This document shows, piece after piece, positions 23,490 through 33,000 of a DNA stretch of 64,000 bases. Each line of letters starts with the position of its first letter. The stretch's first letter is position 1. Location: the NCBI GenBank assembly GCA_038209365.1, contig JBBQXS010000018.1, positions 1-64,000 of the forward strand, read 5' to 3'. The stretch is from DASQHW01 sp038209365 (GTDB lineage: Bacteria; Actinomycetota; Acidimicrobiia; IMCC26256; PALSA-610). Under the pieces are notes generated by a model. It did not search any database. It had not been told where the DNA came from and saw only the letters and a program-made list of their open reading frames with translations. Position numbers and translations under genes: made by a program.

Positions 23490-24518
23490 ATGCCCGCCAA
23501 CGTGTACTACGAGAACGACGCCGACCTCGGGCTGATCGCCGACAAGAAGGTCGCGGTCCTGGGTTACGGCTCCCAGGGGCACGCACACGCCTTGAACCTG
23601 AAGGACTCCGGCGTGGATGTGGTCGTCGGGCTGCGCGAGGGCTCGTCGTCGAAGGCCAAGGCGGAGGCGGCCGGACTCACGGTGCTTCCCACGGGCGAGG
23701 CGGTCCGTCAGGCCGACATCGTGATGGTGCTGCTCCCGGACACCGAGCAGAAGAAGGTGTACGAGGCCGACATCGCACCGAACCTCGTCGACGGGAACTC
23801 GCTCGCGTTCGCGCACGGGTTCAACATCCATTTCGACCAGATCTCGCCACCTGCCGGCGTCGACGTGTGGATGATCGCGCCCAAGGGGCCGGGTCATCTC
23901 GTGCGCCGCACGTACGACGAGGGCGGCGGCGTGCCGTGCCTCGTCGCGGTCGCGAACGACGCCACCGGCAAGGCGAGGGAGACGGCGCTCGCCTACGCCA
24001 AGGGCATCGGTGGGACGCGCGCGGGCGTGCTCGACACGACGTTCGAAGAGGAGACCGAGACCGACCTGTTCGGTGAGCAGGTGGTGTTGTGCGGCGGCCT
24101 CGTCGAGTTGATTCGCAACGGCTACGAGACCCTCGTCGAAGCCGGCTACCAGCCGGAGAGCGCGTACTTCGAGACTCTGCACGAGGTGAAGTTGATCGTC
24201 GACCTCATCTACGAGGGCGGCATCGCCGCGATGAACTACTCGATCTCCGACACCGCCGAGTACGGCGAGATGTCACGCGGTCCGCGTATCGTGACGCCGC
24301 AGACCAAAGCCGAGATGAAGAAGATCCTCGGTGAGATCAAGAGCGGCGAGTTCGCAAAGGAATGGATCGCCGAGAACGAGCACGGGCGGCCGAACTTCAA
24401 CCAGATGCGCGACCAGAACGCCAAGCACCCCATCGAAGCGGTCGGCAAGCAGTTGCGCTCGATGATGCCGTGGATCGCTGCCGGCAAGCAGCGAGTGCAG
24501 GACGTCAGCGGCGGCTGA
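23490..24518 (+). CDS. ilvC: Ketol-acid reductoisomerase (class I)
   Basis: This 342-residue enzyme isomerises and reduces acetolactate and acetohydroxybutyrate with NADPH. It has the Rossmann motif LGYGSQGHAHALNLKDSG near residues 25-42 and a single C-terminal knotted domain with DLIYEGGIAAMNYSISDTAEYG, as in short class I enzymes. The specificity loop reads LREGSSSK, which suits NADPH. It completes ilvB-N-C but may also have its own promoter in the 203-bp gap. Confidence 0.97.
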   Translation: MPANVYYENDADLGLIADKKVAVLGYGSQGHAHALNLKDSGVDVVVGLREGSSSKAKAEAAGLTVLPTGEAVRQADIVMVLLPDTEQKKVYEADIAPNLVDGNSLAFAHGFNIHFDQISPPAGVDVWMIAPKGPGHLVRRTYDEGGGVPCLVAVANDATGKARETALAYAKGIGGTRAGVLDTTFEEETETDLFGEQVVLCGGLVELIRNGYETLVEAGYQPESAYFETLHEVKLIVDLIYEGGIAAMNYSISDTAEYGEMSRGPRIVTPQTKAEMKKILGEIKSGEFAKEWIAENEHGRPNFNQMRDQNAKHPIEAVGKQLRSMMPWIAAGKQRVQDVSGG

Positions 24519-24533
24519 TGCGGAGAATCGGGC

Positions 24534-25325
24534 TCAGATGATCTTTACGGCGTCGAGGACTGCGACGGCGTAGGTCTCGTCGCCGGCGATCTCGACGGAG
24601 TCCTGCCAGGGGCGCCGCTTGGTACCCCAGACGACGAAGTCGTGGCTCGTCGAGCGGACGGTCGCCGCGGCATCCTTCACGGCGCCTTCGGTCACCGACA
24701 CCCGCTCGGTCCCGGGCGCGATCGTCCAGGTGCCGCCGCCCGGGCCCGAGAGCTCGAGCGTCACGGGTCGCTGCACGATGGCGTCGAGCGCGGCGGCGCA
24801 CATCCAGGGCAGGCCCGCGAGCATCCATTCCACCGTCGGCCGGAGACGCTGCTCGTCGCGCGGCGGCTGGGGGCGTTCGATCGGCCCGGTCGGGGCGAGC
24901 ACGTCGTGGCGCAGGTGGCAGTACGCGTCGAACAAGAACGTGCTCGGCAGGATCGACATGGGGTGCGTGCCGAGCTCACCCATCGGCAGCGGTGTCTCCG
25001 CGAGCCCCGGCGACTGCACCGACGCGAATGCCTCGGCCGCCTGCGCGCTATATGTCTCGTACTCGGCGACCAGCTGCTCGATCGGCCACGTACGCCGCTC
25101 GGCGACCGGCGGCTCCATCGCGTCCTCGGTACCGCTCGAAGTGTCGGGCAGGAAGGCGGGGTCGCTGACGCCGTGCAGCGTGCACGCCATGTGCCCGAAG
25201 ACGTCCCGTACCGCCCAGCCTCGGCAGTCGGACGGCAGGTTCCACTCGTCCTCGCTCAAGCTCTTCGCGACCGTGAGGATCGCGTCACGCTCGGCCCGGA
25301 ACCCGTCAACCGCCAGCTGGCTCAT
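24534..25325 (-). CDS. Mycothiol-dependent maleylpyruvate-isomerase-like protein (DinB fold)
   Basis: This 263-residue protein has an N-terminal MDMPI/DinB four-helix domain with GWAVRDVFGHMA and, later, FDAYCHLRHDV. The metal triad here would be His (FGHM) plus Asp and His (DAYCH), with Asp replacing the usual Glu. A C-terminal SCP2-like domain follows (VTLELSGPGGGTWTIAP). Members are mycothiol-dependent enzymes or thiol-linked proteins of unknown substrate. GGGGAG precedes the ATG, which is 2 bp after the stop of the kinase gene, so the two are co-transcribed. Confidence 0.78.
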   Translation of the reverse strand: MSQLAVDGFRAERDAILTVAKSLSEDEWNLPSDCRGWAVRDVFGHMACTLHGVSDPAFLPDTSSGTEDAMEPPVAERRTWPIEQLVAEYETYSAQAAEAFASVQSPGLAETPLPMGELGTHPMSILPSTFLFDAYCHLRHDVLAPTGPIERPQPPRDEQRLRPTVEWMLAGLPWMCAAALDAIVQRPVTLELSGPGGGTWTIAPGTERVSVTEGAVKDAAATVRSTSHDFVVWGTKRRPWQDSVEIAGDETYAVAVLDAVKII

Positions 25326-25327
25326 GT

Positions 25328-25864
25328 CTACTCCCCGAGGTAGTCGTGTACGCGGGCGAGGTTACCGGCGAGTGGGTCGACGGCGTCGAGGACGAGCTTG
25401 TCGCACTGCAAGGGCTCGTAGCTCCGGCGCGAGTTCTCGACCCACTCCCACTCGAGCTCGTTCCAGCCCGGGATCGCCCGGTTGCGTCCGACGACACGCG
25501 AGCGGTGCACGTCGATGTCGGAACACACGCATTCGATGACGAACATCGGCACATCGTGCCGCGCGGCCATCTCGGCCCAGCGGGCGCGGGCGCGTTCTCG
25601 CACGACGCAGTCGACCACGACCGATTGACGGTTACGCAGCTGCTTCTCGACGACCTGACTGATGAGCGCGTAGCCCACGTCGCGATACGTGTCGCGTTCC
25701 ATCGCCTCGAGCACCCGCTGCACCTCCGGGAAGCCCGTGAGACCGGCGACGAGCCAGTCCCACGAGACGGCAGGCGCGCCGAGATCGCGTGCGATCTCGT
25801 CGGCGAGTGTCGACTTGCCCGTGCCCGGCGCTCCCGAGAATGCGACGACACGCGCGGCGCTCAG
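25328..25864 (-). CDS. P-loop kinase-like ATPase, probable CTG start
   Basis: The protein reads about 178 residues. An N-terminal Walker A motif FSGAPGTGKST begins about eight residues in, followed by helices containing DWLVAGLTG and the LID-like RSRVVGRNRAIPGW. It resembles AAA/zeta-toxin-type small nucleotide or sugar kinases. No ATG, GTG or TTG is in frame upstream of the Walker motif. The first such codon (GTG 25723) would remove it. CTG at 25864 gives a natural N-terminus (LSAARVVAFSG) and is proposed as the start; a mutated or miscalled ATG is the alternative. It lies 43 bp after the acyl-CoA dehydrogenase gene. Confidence 0.6.
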   Translation of the reverse strand: MSAARVVAFSGAPGTGKSTLADEIARDLGAPAVSWDWLVAGLTGFPEVQRVLEAMERDTYRDVGYALISQVVEKQLRNRQSVVVDCVVRERARARWAEMAARHDVPMFVIECVCSDIDVHRSRVVGRNRAIPGWNELEWEWVENSRRSYEPLQCDKLVLDAVDPLAGNLARVHDYLGE

Positions 25865-25907
25865 TCGTTCTCGGGCCGGCAGGACCGCTCCCCGCGAGCA
25901 CCTGCGT

Positions 25908-27107
25908 TCAACTGCGCGGCACCTGCGACCACGGCAGCTCGCGGTCCGCGCGCGGCTCGCCCGGGAGGCCGAGGATGCGTTCGCCCAGGATGTTGCGCAT
26001 GATCTCCGACGTGCCGCCCTCGATGGAATTGGCGCGTGCTCGGAGGAACATCTTGCGCGCGGATCCGAGGGGCGCGTCGAGGCCGGCTTCCTCTGGGCGC
26101 TTGAACGTGAAGTCGTAGTCGACGAGCCCCGCAGGACCCAGCAGGTCGATGCAGAAGTCGTACGTCGCCTTGTTCAGGTTCGCGAGGGCGAGCTTCGCAA
26201 TTGAACCTTCGGGACCGGGATTGCCCTTGCGTGCCGCCTCACCGGCGCGCAGGTTCGTATAGCGCAGCACCTCGTTCTCGATCCAGAGCTGCGCGAGCCG
26301 GTCGCGGTGCACGGGGTCCCGTTCGGCGCGCTTGCTCCAGAGATCGACTGCCTCCTGGATCGCGGTGGCGCGTCGTCCGCCGCCACTGCCCGTCGCGCCG
26401 CCGATCGTTGTACGCTCGTTCATGAGCGTGGTCATCGAGACGCGCCATCCGTCGCCGACGTCACCGATGCGGTCGGCGTCCGCGATGCGGACGTCGGTGA
26501 GGTACACCTCGTTGAACTCCGCCTCGCCGGTGATCTGCCGCAGCGGACGCACCTCGACGCCCGCCGCGTGCATGTCGACCATGAAGTAGGTGAGGCCCTT
26601 GTGCTTCGGGATGTCGGGGTCGGTACGCGCGACGAGCATGCCGCGATCTGCAATGTGCGCAAGCGTGTTCCACACCTTCTGACCGTTGACGACCCACTCG
26701 TCGCCGTCACGCACCGCTCTCGTGGCAAGGCCGGCAAGATCGGAGCCGGCGCCCGGCTCGGAGAACAGCTGGCACCAGATCTCCTCGCCGGTGAACATCG
26801 GGCGCAATGCTCGTTTGCGCAGCTCGTCGCTCCCGTGCGTCACGACCGTCGGCCCGGCGAGCGACAGGCCGAAGAACAGCGTGCCGTGGGGTGACGGCAC
26901 ACCCGCTTCCCGCAGTCGCCGGTCGACGTGTCGCTGCAAGCGCGGCTGCAGCCCGAGCCCTCCGAAGCCGTCGGGGAAGTGGACCCACGCCAGCCCCAGG
27001 TCGTACTGCGCACCGCGGAACGTCGTTTGATCGGTGGTCTCGGGATCATGTGCGCCGAGGAGGTCGTCGACGAGAGCGTCGACCCGGCTCAAGTCATTGT
27101 CAGCCAT
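25908..27107 (-). CDS. Acyl-CoA dehydrogenase
   Basis: This 399-residue FAD enzyme introduces the first double bond in acyl-CoA chains. It has the signature block QLFSEPGAGSDLA, the FAD contact region NGQKVWNTLAH and the catalytic-base loop ANSIEGGTSEIMRN. It is closely related to the protein encoded at 62051; both share the C-terminal GLPGEPRAD and PWSQVPRS. The ATG follows TACGCT by 7 nt, so the message should be leaderless. Sequence upstream of that hexamer is the poly-G/poly-C artefact, so the promoter is only partly visible. Confidence 0.93.
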   Translation of the reverse strand: MADNDLSRVDALVDDLLGAHDPETTDQTTFRGAQYDLGLAWVHFPDGFGGLGLQPRLQRHVDRRLREAGVPSPHGTLFFGLSLAGPTVVTHGSDELRKRALRPMFTGEEIWCQLFSEPGAGSDLAGLATRAVRDGDEWVVNGQKVWNTLAHIADRGMLVARTDPDIPKHKGLTYFMVDMHAAGVEVRPLRQITGEAEFNEVYLTDVRIADADRIGDVGDGWRVSMTTLMNERTTIGGATGSGGGRRATAIQEAVDLWSKRAERDPVHRDRLAQLWIENEVLRYTNLRAGEAARKGNPGPEGSIAKLALANLNKATYDFCIDLLGPAGLVDYDFTFKRPEEAGLDAPLGSARKMFLRARANSIEGGTSEIMRNILGERILGLPGEPRADRELPWSQVPRS

Positions 27108-27114
27108 GGCACCC

Positions 27115-27120
27115 AGCGTA
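27115..27120 (-). promoter_or_regulatory. -10 element TACGCT, leaderless acyl-CoA dehydrogenase start
   Basis: TACGCT lies 7 nt before ATG 27107. Everything upstream of it is low-complexity sequence. Confidence 0.45.
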
Positions 27121-27235
27121 CGGGGGGAGGCGTGGGGGGGGGGGGGGCAAAGACCCCCCCCCCCCCCCCCCCCCCCCGGGGGGGGTTGGGGGGGGTCCTA
27201 AAACCCCCCCCCACCCACGCCCCACCAAAGGGGGG
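27121..27235. other. Poly-G/poly-C low-complexity block, probable assembly artefact
   Basis: About 115 bp consist almost only of G and C runs (up to about 25 identical bases) with a few A/T interruptions, unlike anything else in the window. Such blocks are typical of sequencing dark-cycle reads joined at a contig gap. The flanking genes may not be truly adjacent, and the end of the SDR gene abuts it. Confidence 0.85.
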
Positions 27236-28051
27236 TTATTTCGTGGTGGCGATTCCGCCGTCGACCGGGATCACGGCGCCGGTGACGTATGCGCCCGCGC
27301 GACTAGCGAGATAGATCGCGACGCCCGCCATGTCGTCGGGCCGTCCGATCCGACCCAGCGGGGAGGTGCGCGCGATTGCGTCACCGAAGTTGCGCAGCGT
27401 CTCGGCCATCATCTTCGACTCGAACGGACCCGGTGCAACGGCGTTCACCGTGATGTTGCGCGGACCGAGCTGGCGCGCGAGGTGCCGCGTGAGCTGATGG
27501 ATCGCGGCCTTGCTGGACGAGTACGCGTATGTCTCGAGCATCGGGACCTGGATCGCGTCGATCGAGCCGATGTTGATGATCCGGGCGGGGTCGTCAGCGG
27601 TTGCTGCGGCCTCGAGCAGCGGCACGAGCGCCTGCGTGAGCAGGAACGGCGCCTTCACGTTGAGGTCGAGCACTTTGTCGAACGCCGCCGGCGGATACTC
27701 GGCGAGTGGCGCGCCCCAGGTCGCTCCCGCGTTGTTCACCAGCACGTGAAGGCGGTCCTCCCGGTTGCCGAGCTCGGCGGCGAGCCGCGTGACCTCGGCC
27801 TCGTCGGCGAGGTCGGCGGGCAGGCTCAGACACGTGCCGCGGCGACCGCCTCCCGGCTCCGCTGCATCCGCAGCGCCTTGCGACGGCTCGGACAGCTCCG
27901 CCGCGACCTCGTCGCAGACCTCGGCCTTGCGGGACGAGATGTAGACCTTGGCGCCGGCCTCCACGAAGCCCCTTGCGATCATCAAGCCGATCCCGCGGCT
28001 GCCCCCGGTGACCAGCGCAGTCTTGCCACCGATGTCGAACAAATCGCCCAC
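27236..28051 (-). CDS. Short-chain dehydrogenase/reductase
   Basis: This 271-residue oxidoreductase has TGGSRGIGLMIA (cofactor motif), NNAG, a serine strand IGSID, YAYSSSK as the catalytic Tyr-Lys and the ending VTGAVIPVDGG. It is probably a 3-oxoacyl or steroid-like reductase, without a specific substrate. The start GTG 28051 follows GAGGAGG by 5 nt. The stop codon directly touches the poly-G/poly-C block, so the last residues (IATTK) may be affected by the artefact. Confidence 0.85.
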   Translation of the reverse strand: MGDLFDIGGKTALVTGGSRGIGLMIARGFVEAGAKVYISSRKAEVCDEVAAELSEPSQGAADAAEPGGGRRGTCLSLPADLADEAEVTRLAAELGNREDRLHVLVNNAGATWGAPLAEYPPAAFDKVLDLNVKAPFLLTQALVPLLEAAATADDPARIINIGSIDAIQVPMLETYAYSSSKAAIHQLTRHLARQLGPRNITVNAVAPGPFESKMMAETLRNFGDAIARTSPLGRIGRPDDMAGVAIYLASRAGAYVTGAVIPVDGGIATTK

Positions 28052-28168
28052 GGCACCTCCTCGGAGAAAGTCGGGGGATACTACGGGCCGGCGTGCCGCG
28101 AAACCCGCGGAACCGGTGATCCGCGCGCGGCGACCACGGCGAACCACACCGAGAGCCGGGGGAGCGTG

Positions 28169-28744
28169 ATGGCAGTCGCGGAAGGTACGGCATGGGAGCA
28201 CGAGGTGAAGAGGCGTCTCGTCGCTCGTGACCACACCGCGCTCACCGAGATCTACGACCAGTTCGGCTCGTACGTCTACGGCCTGGCGGCGCGGGTGATC
28301 GGCGATCGGCGGGCCGCCGAGGACATCACCCAGGACGTCTTCTTGTCGATGTGGGAGCGGCCCGAGGCGTTCGAGCCCGACCGGGGCCGGTTGCGGACCT
28401 TCGTGGGGACGCTCGCGCACCGGCGCGCGATCGACTTCGTGCGCCGCGAGGAGGCACGCCGCCGGCGTTCGGCCCGTGACGCGGCCGCCATGCTCCCGAT
28501 CCCCGATGTCGACGAGCTCGCGATGGCGATCGTCACGGCGGAGCAGGTACGGGCCGAGGTCGAACGTCTGCCGGCCGAGCAGCGCGAGGCGATCGAGCTG
28601 GCGTACTTCGGCGGCCGCACGTACCGGCAGGTCGCGGACGAGCTGGGGATACCGGAGGGTACGGCCAAATCGCGGATGCGGCTGGGGTTGCGTCGGATTG
28701 CCGACGCGCTGGGCGCGATTGGTGTGGAGCAAGCATGGACGTGA
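28169..28744 (+). CDS. ECF sigma factor
   Basis: This 191-residue sigma factor has region 2 with AAEDITQDVFLSMWERPEAF and the core-binding RTFVGTLAHRRAIDFVRR, then region 4 with LPAEQREAIELAYFGGRTYRQVADELGIPEGT. It resembles the SigK-type ECF group. ATG 28169 follows GGGGGAG. Its stop lies 10 bp inside the next gene, which encodes its probable anti-sigma partner. The gene is divergent from the SDR gene with a 117-bp gap. Confidence 0.93.
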   Translation: MAVAEGTAWEHEVKRRLVARDHTALTEIYDQFGSYVYGLAARVIGDRRAAEDITQDVFLSMWERPEAFEPDRGRLRTFVGTLAHRRAIDFVRREEARRRRSARDAAAMLPIPDVDELAMAIVTAEQVRAEVERLPAEQREAIELAYFGGRTYRQVADELGIPEGTAKSRMRLGLRRIADALGAIGVEQAWT

Positions 28745-29721
28745 CGGCGAGGCAGTTCGAAGACCTGATCGGGGCGTACGCGCTCGACGCGTGCGAGCCC
28801 GACGAGGTCGCGGCGCTGGATGCGTACGTCGACGAGCACCCGGAGATCGCGGCCGAGGTGGAGCGGCTGCGCGAGGCCGCCGCTGCGCTCGGTGCCGCCG
28901 GTGCGGTACGACCGCCGGTCGGCCTGCGCGACCGCATGCTGCACGTCGCCGGCGAGCGTGTGTCGGCGGTCAGTGCGCGAGATGCATTGCAAGCCGAGAC
29001 GGAGCGCTTCGATGCGCTCCTCGGCACCCTCGCCGACGGCGACCTGGATGCGGCGACGCACAACGGCCTCTCCGTACGCGATCTCGTGTCGCACGTCGAG
29101 GCGATCGACCGCGCGTTCGTGGGCGAGGCAGACCGAACCCGGTATCAGCTGATCGGTGCGGCCGAGGTGGCGCAGATCACCGCCGAGACGCTGCCCGAGC
29201 ACGCCGGTGAATCGTTCGCCGAGACCGTCACCCGGTTCCGCCGTACCCGCGCGTACCTCGTCGGCCTCGCCGACCGCGTCGCGCCGGAGAAGCGCCTGGC
29301 CGGATACACGCGGGACGACACGCTCGTGATCCGCGCCTTCGAGACGTGGACGCACCACGACGACATCCGCGAGGCCCTGGGACGCGAGGAGACGCTCCCT
29401 GCACCTGCGGTGATCCGCGCGATGACGGAGCTGTCGATCCGCTCGCTGCCGCTCGCCATGGCGGTACGGGGAACGGCACACTCCCACCGCATCGCGCGGC
29501 TGGTGCTCACCGGTGCGGGCGGCGGCGAGTGGACGTTCGCGTGCGCGCCGGGCGAAGCGGCGGGAGGCGCGCCCGACGTCGTGATCCGGGTGTCGGTCGT
29601 GGACTGGTGCCGGCGTGTCGCCGACCGGATCGAACCCGATGCGATGCCGATCGAGGTCGACGGCGACGCAGAGCTGGCACACGACGTGGTCCGCGCCGCG
29701 AACGCGTTCGCCGGGCTGTAG
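28735..29721 (+). CDS. Anti-sigma-like domain fused to a mycothiol-dependent (MDMPI/DinB) domain
   Basis: The 328-residue protein overlaps the sigma gene by 10 bp. Residues 7-70 (FEDLIGAYALDACEPDEVAALDAYVDEHPE and onward) match the N-terminal domain of RskA-type anti-sigma factors, but HPEIAAE replaces the CxxC zinc ligands. Residues about 84-250 form an MDMPI/DinB domain with a complete metal triad: His120 (LVSH), Glu203 and His207 (ETWTH). An SCP2-like tail follows. There is no membrane helix, so it is a soluble partner. I infer a cytoplasmic anti-sigma factor whose activity depends on a thiol- or metal-binding domain. Confidence 0.75.
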   Translation: MDVTARQFEDLIGAYALDACEPDEVAALDAYVDEHPEIAAEVERLREAAAALGAAGAVRPPVGLRDRMLHVAGERVSAVSARDALQAETERFDALLGTLADGDLDAATHNGLSVRDLVSHVEAIDRAFVGEADRTRYQLIGAAEVAQITAETLPEHAGESFAETVTRFRRTRAYLVGLADRVAPEKRLAGYTRDDTLVIRAFETWTHHDDIREALGREETLPAPAVIRAMTELSIRSLPLAMAVRGTAHSHRIARLVLTGAGGGEWTFACAPGEAAGGAPDVVIRVSVVDWCRRVADRIEPDAMPIEVDGDAELAHDVVRAANAFAGL

Positions 29722-29768
29722 GCAACCTCTACGACTCTTGTGAATCGTGTCGCCTTCAGGCAGGGACG

Positions 29769-30053
29769 CTAGGACGCCGCTTCGGTCGCGCCGCCGGAAG
29801 CAATGTTGTTCGACTCCTGCTGCTTCTCGAGCTCGGCGATCTCGGCGACCTTGGCGTCGATCTGCGCGTCGCTGTCGGCCGGCGCCTCGTTGCGCTTCTG
29901 TGCGACGACCAGCGCGCCGATCTCCTCGCACAGGTCTTTGATCTTCTTCTGGAGGCGCGCGTCCTCGATCTTCTCCTTGCCGACGTTCGTCGCGTGCTTT
30001 GCCTGCTCCGCGGCCTTGCTCGCGGTCTCTTTCATCTTGTCGAGGAAACCCAT
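29769..30053 (-). CDS. Small helical, coiled-coil protein of unknown function
   Basis: The 94-residue protein is almost entirely charged helix: a short amphipathic N-terminus MGFLDKMKETASKAAEQAK, then a coiled-coil-like stretch with many Lys, Glu and Ala, and a Ser/Ala-rich tail. ATG 30053 is chosen because AGGAGGG lies 5 nt upstream. The candidate -10 TAGCGT begins on the stop codon of the helicase gene. The family is not recognised. Confidence 0.7.
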   Translation of the reverse strand: MGFLDKMKETASKAAEQAKHATNVGKEKIEDARLQKKIKDLCEEIGALVVAQKRNEAPADSDAQIDAKVAEIAELEKQQESNNIASGGATEAAS

Positions 30054-30080
30054 CACAACCCTCCTGTGGGGAACACGGGC

Positions 30081-30086
30081 ACGCTA
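30081..30086 (-). promoter_or_regulatory. -10 element TAGCGT on the lhr stop codon
   Basis: The helicase stop TAG (30086-30084) is the first half of TAGCGT. Transcription would start near 30074, leaving a leader of about 20 nt with AGGAGGG for the small gene at 30053. Confidence 0.45.
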
Positions 30087-33000
30087 GTCCCGAAGGGTGA
30101 GTCCCTTGTAGCCGTCGGCGAAGCCGGCCGCGCGCAACGCGCCGGCATGGGGCGACGTGCGGGCCGGCTCGTCGTCGATGCGCTCGATCGTGAGTCGCGG
30201 CAACCGCCCCTCCTTGTGCGCCTCCACGAGTGCGTCCGGCCACCGTTCGACGTCGACGTCGACGAACGTGAGCAGGCTCTTGCCGCCGCGCTCCACATAC
30301 GCGGCGCACGCGCCGTCGACGAGCACCACGAATGCGCCTGCCGCGCGCGCCGGGCGGGAACTGTGCTCGGGCCACGCGAGTGCGGCACCGTACGGCTGCG
30401 CGGGGTCGGTCGCGGCCAGCACCAAGACCCGCGCGGGGTCGTCGTCGTCCACGTTGCGATGCGCCCGGAGCCGATCCACTGCGCCCGGCATCGCGAATTG
30501 CGCGGCGCCGAGGCCTGCGACGAACCATCCGCGGCGCGCCCGGCCCGCCTCCTCGAGCGCGCGGAGCACCGGGTAGACCCCGGCGAAGCCACCGGGCACG
30601 CCCTCGGCGCGCACGCCCTCGCGCGTCGCGACCCCGTGCCGTTCGAGCAGCTGCAACGCCGTCGCGTGGGCCGCCTCGGTCGGCGACGGCGCGGGCTCGA
30701 GCAGCGAGACGACGAGCGACCACCGGCCGGCCCCTGCGGGCGGCCCCAGCCGAGTGAGGCGGCCCGGACGCGGACGGCCGCGGCTCGACGGGCGCCGCAC
30801 GGCGGTCGGGCGGCGGGCCACGCGCAGCGGGCCGAACGTGTCGTTGGTGACCTCACCCGCCCACACCAGATCCCACAGCGCAGTGAGCACCACCGCCTCG
30901 TCGGCGGTCCCCGCGGCCTGCACGAGCTCGGGCCAGAAGCTCGCACCCCCACGCAACAGGCGATCACGAATCGCGTCGTGGATCTCGCCGTCGGGAGCCT
31001 CGCCGGTAGTGGCGCGCGGCGCCAGGAGCCGAACGCGGTCGCGGAAGAACAGCCGCACCCGGCCGTCGTCGGCGCCGAGTGGTCCGGCGCCGATCCAGAC
31101 GATCTCGCCTGCCGCGCACAGCTCGTCGAGCATCGCAGGTTGGTAACCGTCCACGCGCGCCGGGAGCACGTCGCGTTCCAGTACCGAGGCGGGTATTGCG
31201 ACGCCCTGCAACTGTTCGAGCGCCTCGACGAGCGCGTCGAGTCCGCGTCGCCCGCGACCGACGCCCTGCCACGCGGGAAGGAACCGCGCAAACGTTGCCG
31301 CATTGACGGGCTCGATCTCGTGCCGAAGGGCGGCAAGTGATCGGCGGCGCAGAGTGCGCAACACGCCGGCATCACACCATTCGCGTTCGACGCCGCCCGG
31401 GCGGAACTCACCGAGCACGACGCGGCCGTCCTCCTCGAGCCGCCCGAGCGCATCGCGCGCACGGTCGATCGAGACCTCGAGCCGGCGGTGCACGTCGTCG
31501 GCTGTGAACGGCACGTGTGTACGCGCGTACCGTGCCACGAGCTGATCGAGCGGACGTTCGACCGGGTCGGTGAACGCCGCGGGCAGACCTTGTGGTATCG
31601 CCCATCCGAGCGCGTCGCGCAACCGCGCCGCGTCCTCGGCGGCCGCGAGATGCCCTGCGATCTCGATGACCCGCCGTTCGGCAAGCACCGTGTCGAGCCA
31701 GTGCGCGACGAGCGGCGCCGGGCCGGAGGGCGCGCAGCGCGCGCGCACCTCTTCGATCGTCAACGGTCCGAGATCGACGAGCATGTCGTGGAGGTCGTCG
31801 GCGTTGCGCGCCCGGCGCGACGGCGCGAGACGTTGCAGCTCCAGCTCGAGCTCGGCCAGGACCTCCGGGTCGAGCAGCTCGCGCAGCTCCTCCACACCCA
31901 TGAGGTCGCGCAGCAGGTCACGGTCCAATGCGAGCGCAGCCGCGCGCCGCTCGGCGAGTGGCGCGTCGCCCTCGTACATGTACGCCGCGATCCAGCCGAA
32001 CAGCAGCGACTGCGCGAAAGGCGACGCCCGTCGCGTCTCGACGGGTACGACGCGCACCTTCCGCGACCGGATGTCGCCGAGCACCTCGCGCAAGGCGGGC
32101 ACGTCGAAGATGTCGCGGACGCACTCTCGCGTGGTCTCCAGGAGGATCGGGAACGACGGGTACCCGCTCGCGACCTCGAGCAGGTCGGCGGCGCGCTGGC
32201 GTTGCTGCCACAACGGCGTGCGTTCACCCGGACGTCGCCGGGGCAGCAACAATGCGCGCGCCGCGTTCTCGCGGAACTTCGACGCGAACAGCGACGTGCC
32301 GGGCAGCCGGCTGATCACCAGGTCGTCGAGCTCATCGGGCTCGGGCAGCAGCAATTGCGTCGCCACGTCGTCGATCGATTCCGGCAAGCGCAAGATGATG
32401 CCGTCGTCGCTCCACAGCACCTGGACCGGCAGGTCGTTGCGCTCCAGGCGTTCCTCGATGGCGAGCGCCCACGGCGCATGGACGCGGGAGCCGAACGGCG
32501 TGAGGATGCACACCCGCCAGTCACCGATCTCGTCGGGGAACCGCTCGACGACGATCGTGCGGTCGTCGGGCACCGCGCCGGTGGCCTCGCCCTGTTCCGC
32601 GAGGTACTGCCGGAGGTTCGACGCGGCTCGCGCATCGAGGCCGGACGCAGCCAGACGCGCCTCGGCTTGATCGCCGGGCAGCGCGCGCAGCTCGCGCGAC
32701 ATCGTGCCGAGGGCGCGTCCCAGCTCCAGCGGTCGCCCCGGGCGATCGCCCCTCCAGAACGGCGTCTTGGCGGGCTCACCGGGCGCGGGCGTGACGACGA
32801 CGCGGTCGACGGTGATCTCCTCGATGCGCCACGTCGACGCGCCGAGGACGAAACACTCACCGACGCGGCTCTCGTACACCATCTCCTCGTCGAGCTCGCC
32901 GACCCGGGCGCCGTCGGGCAGGAACACGCCGAACAACCCGCGGTCCGGAATCGTGCCGCCGCTCTGTACCGCAACCCGGTGCGCGCCCTCGCGGGCGCGG

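Noticed and set aside
27121..27235. G-quadruplex or recombination hotspot
   Set aside because: The run lengths, the sudden change in composition and the contact with a stop codon fit a read or assembly artefact better than a biological element.
26807..28168. Upstream extension of the sigma-factor frame through the poly-G/poly-C block
   Set aside because: The extension crosses the artefact and antisense DNA of two genes. The real start is ATG 28169 with a ribosome site.
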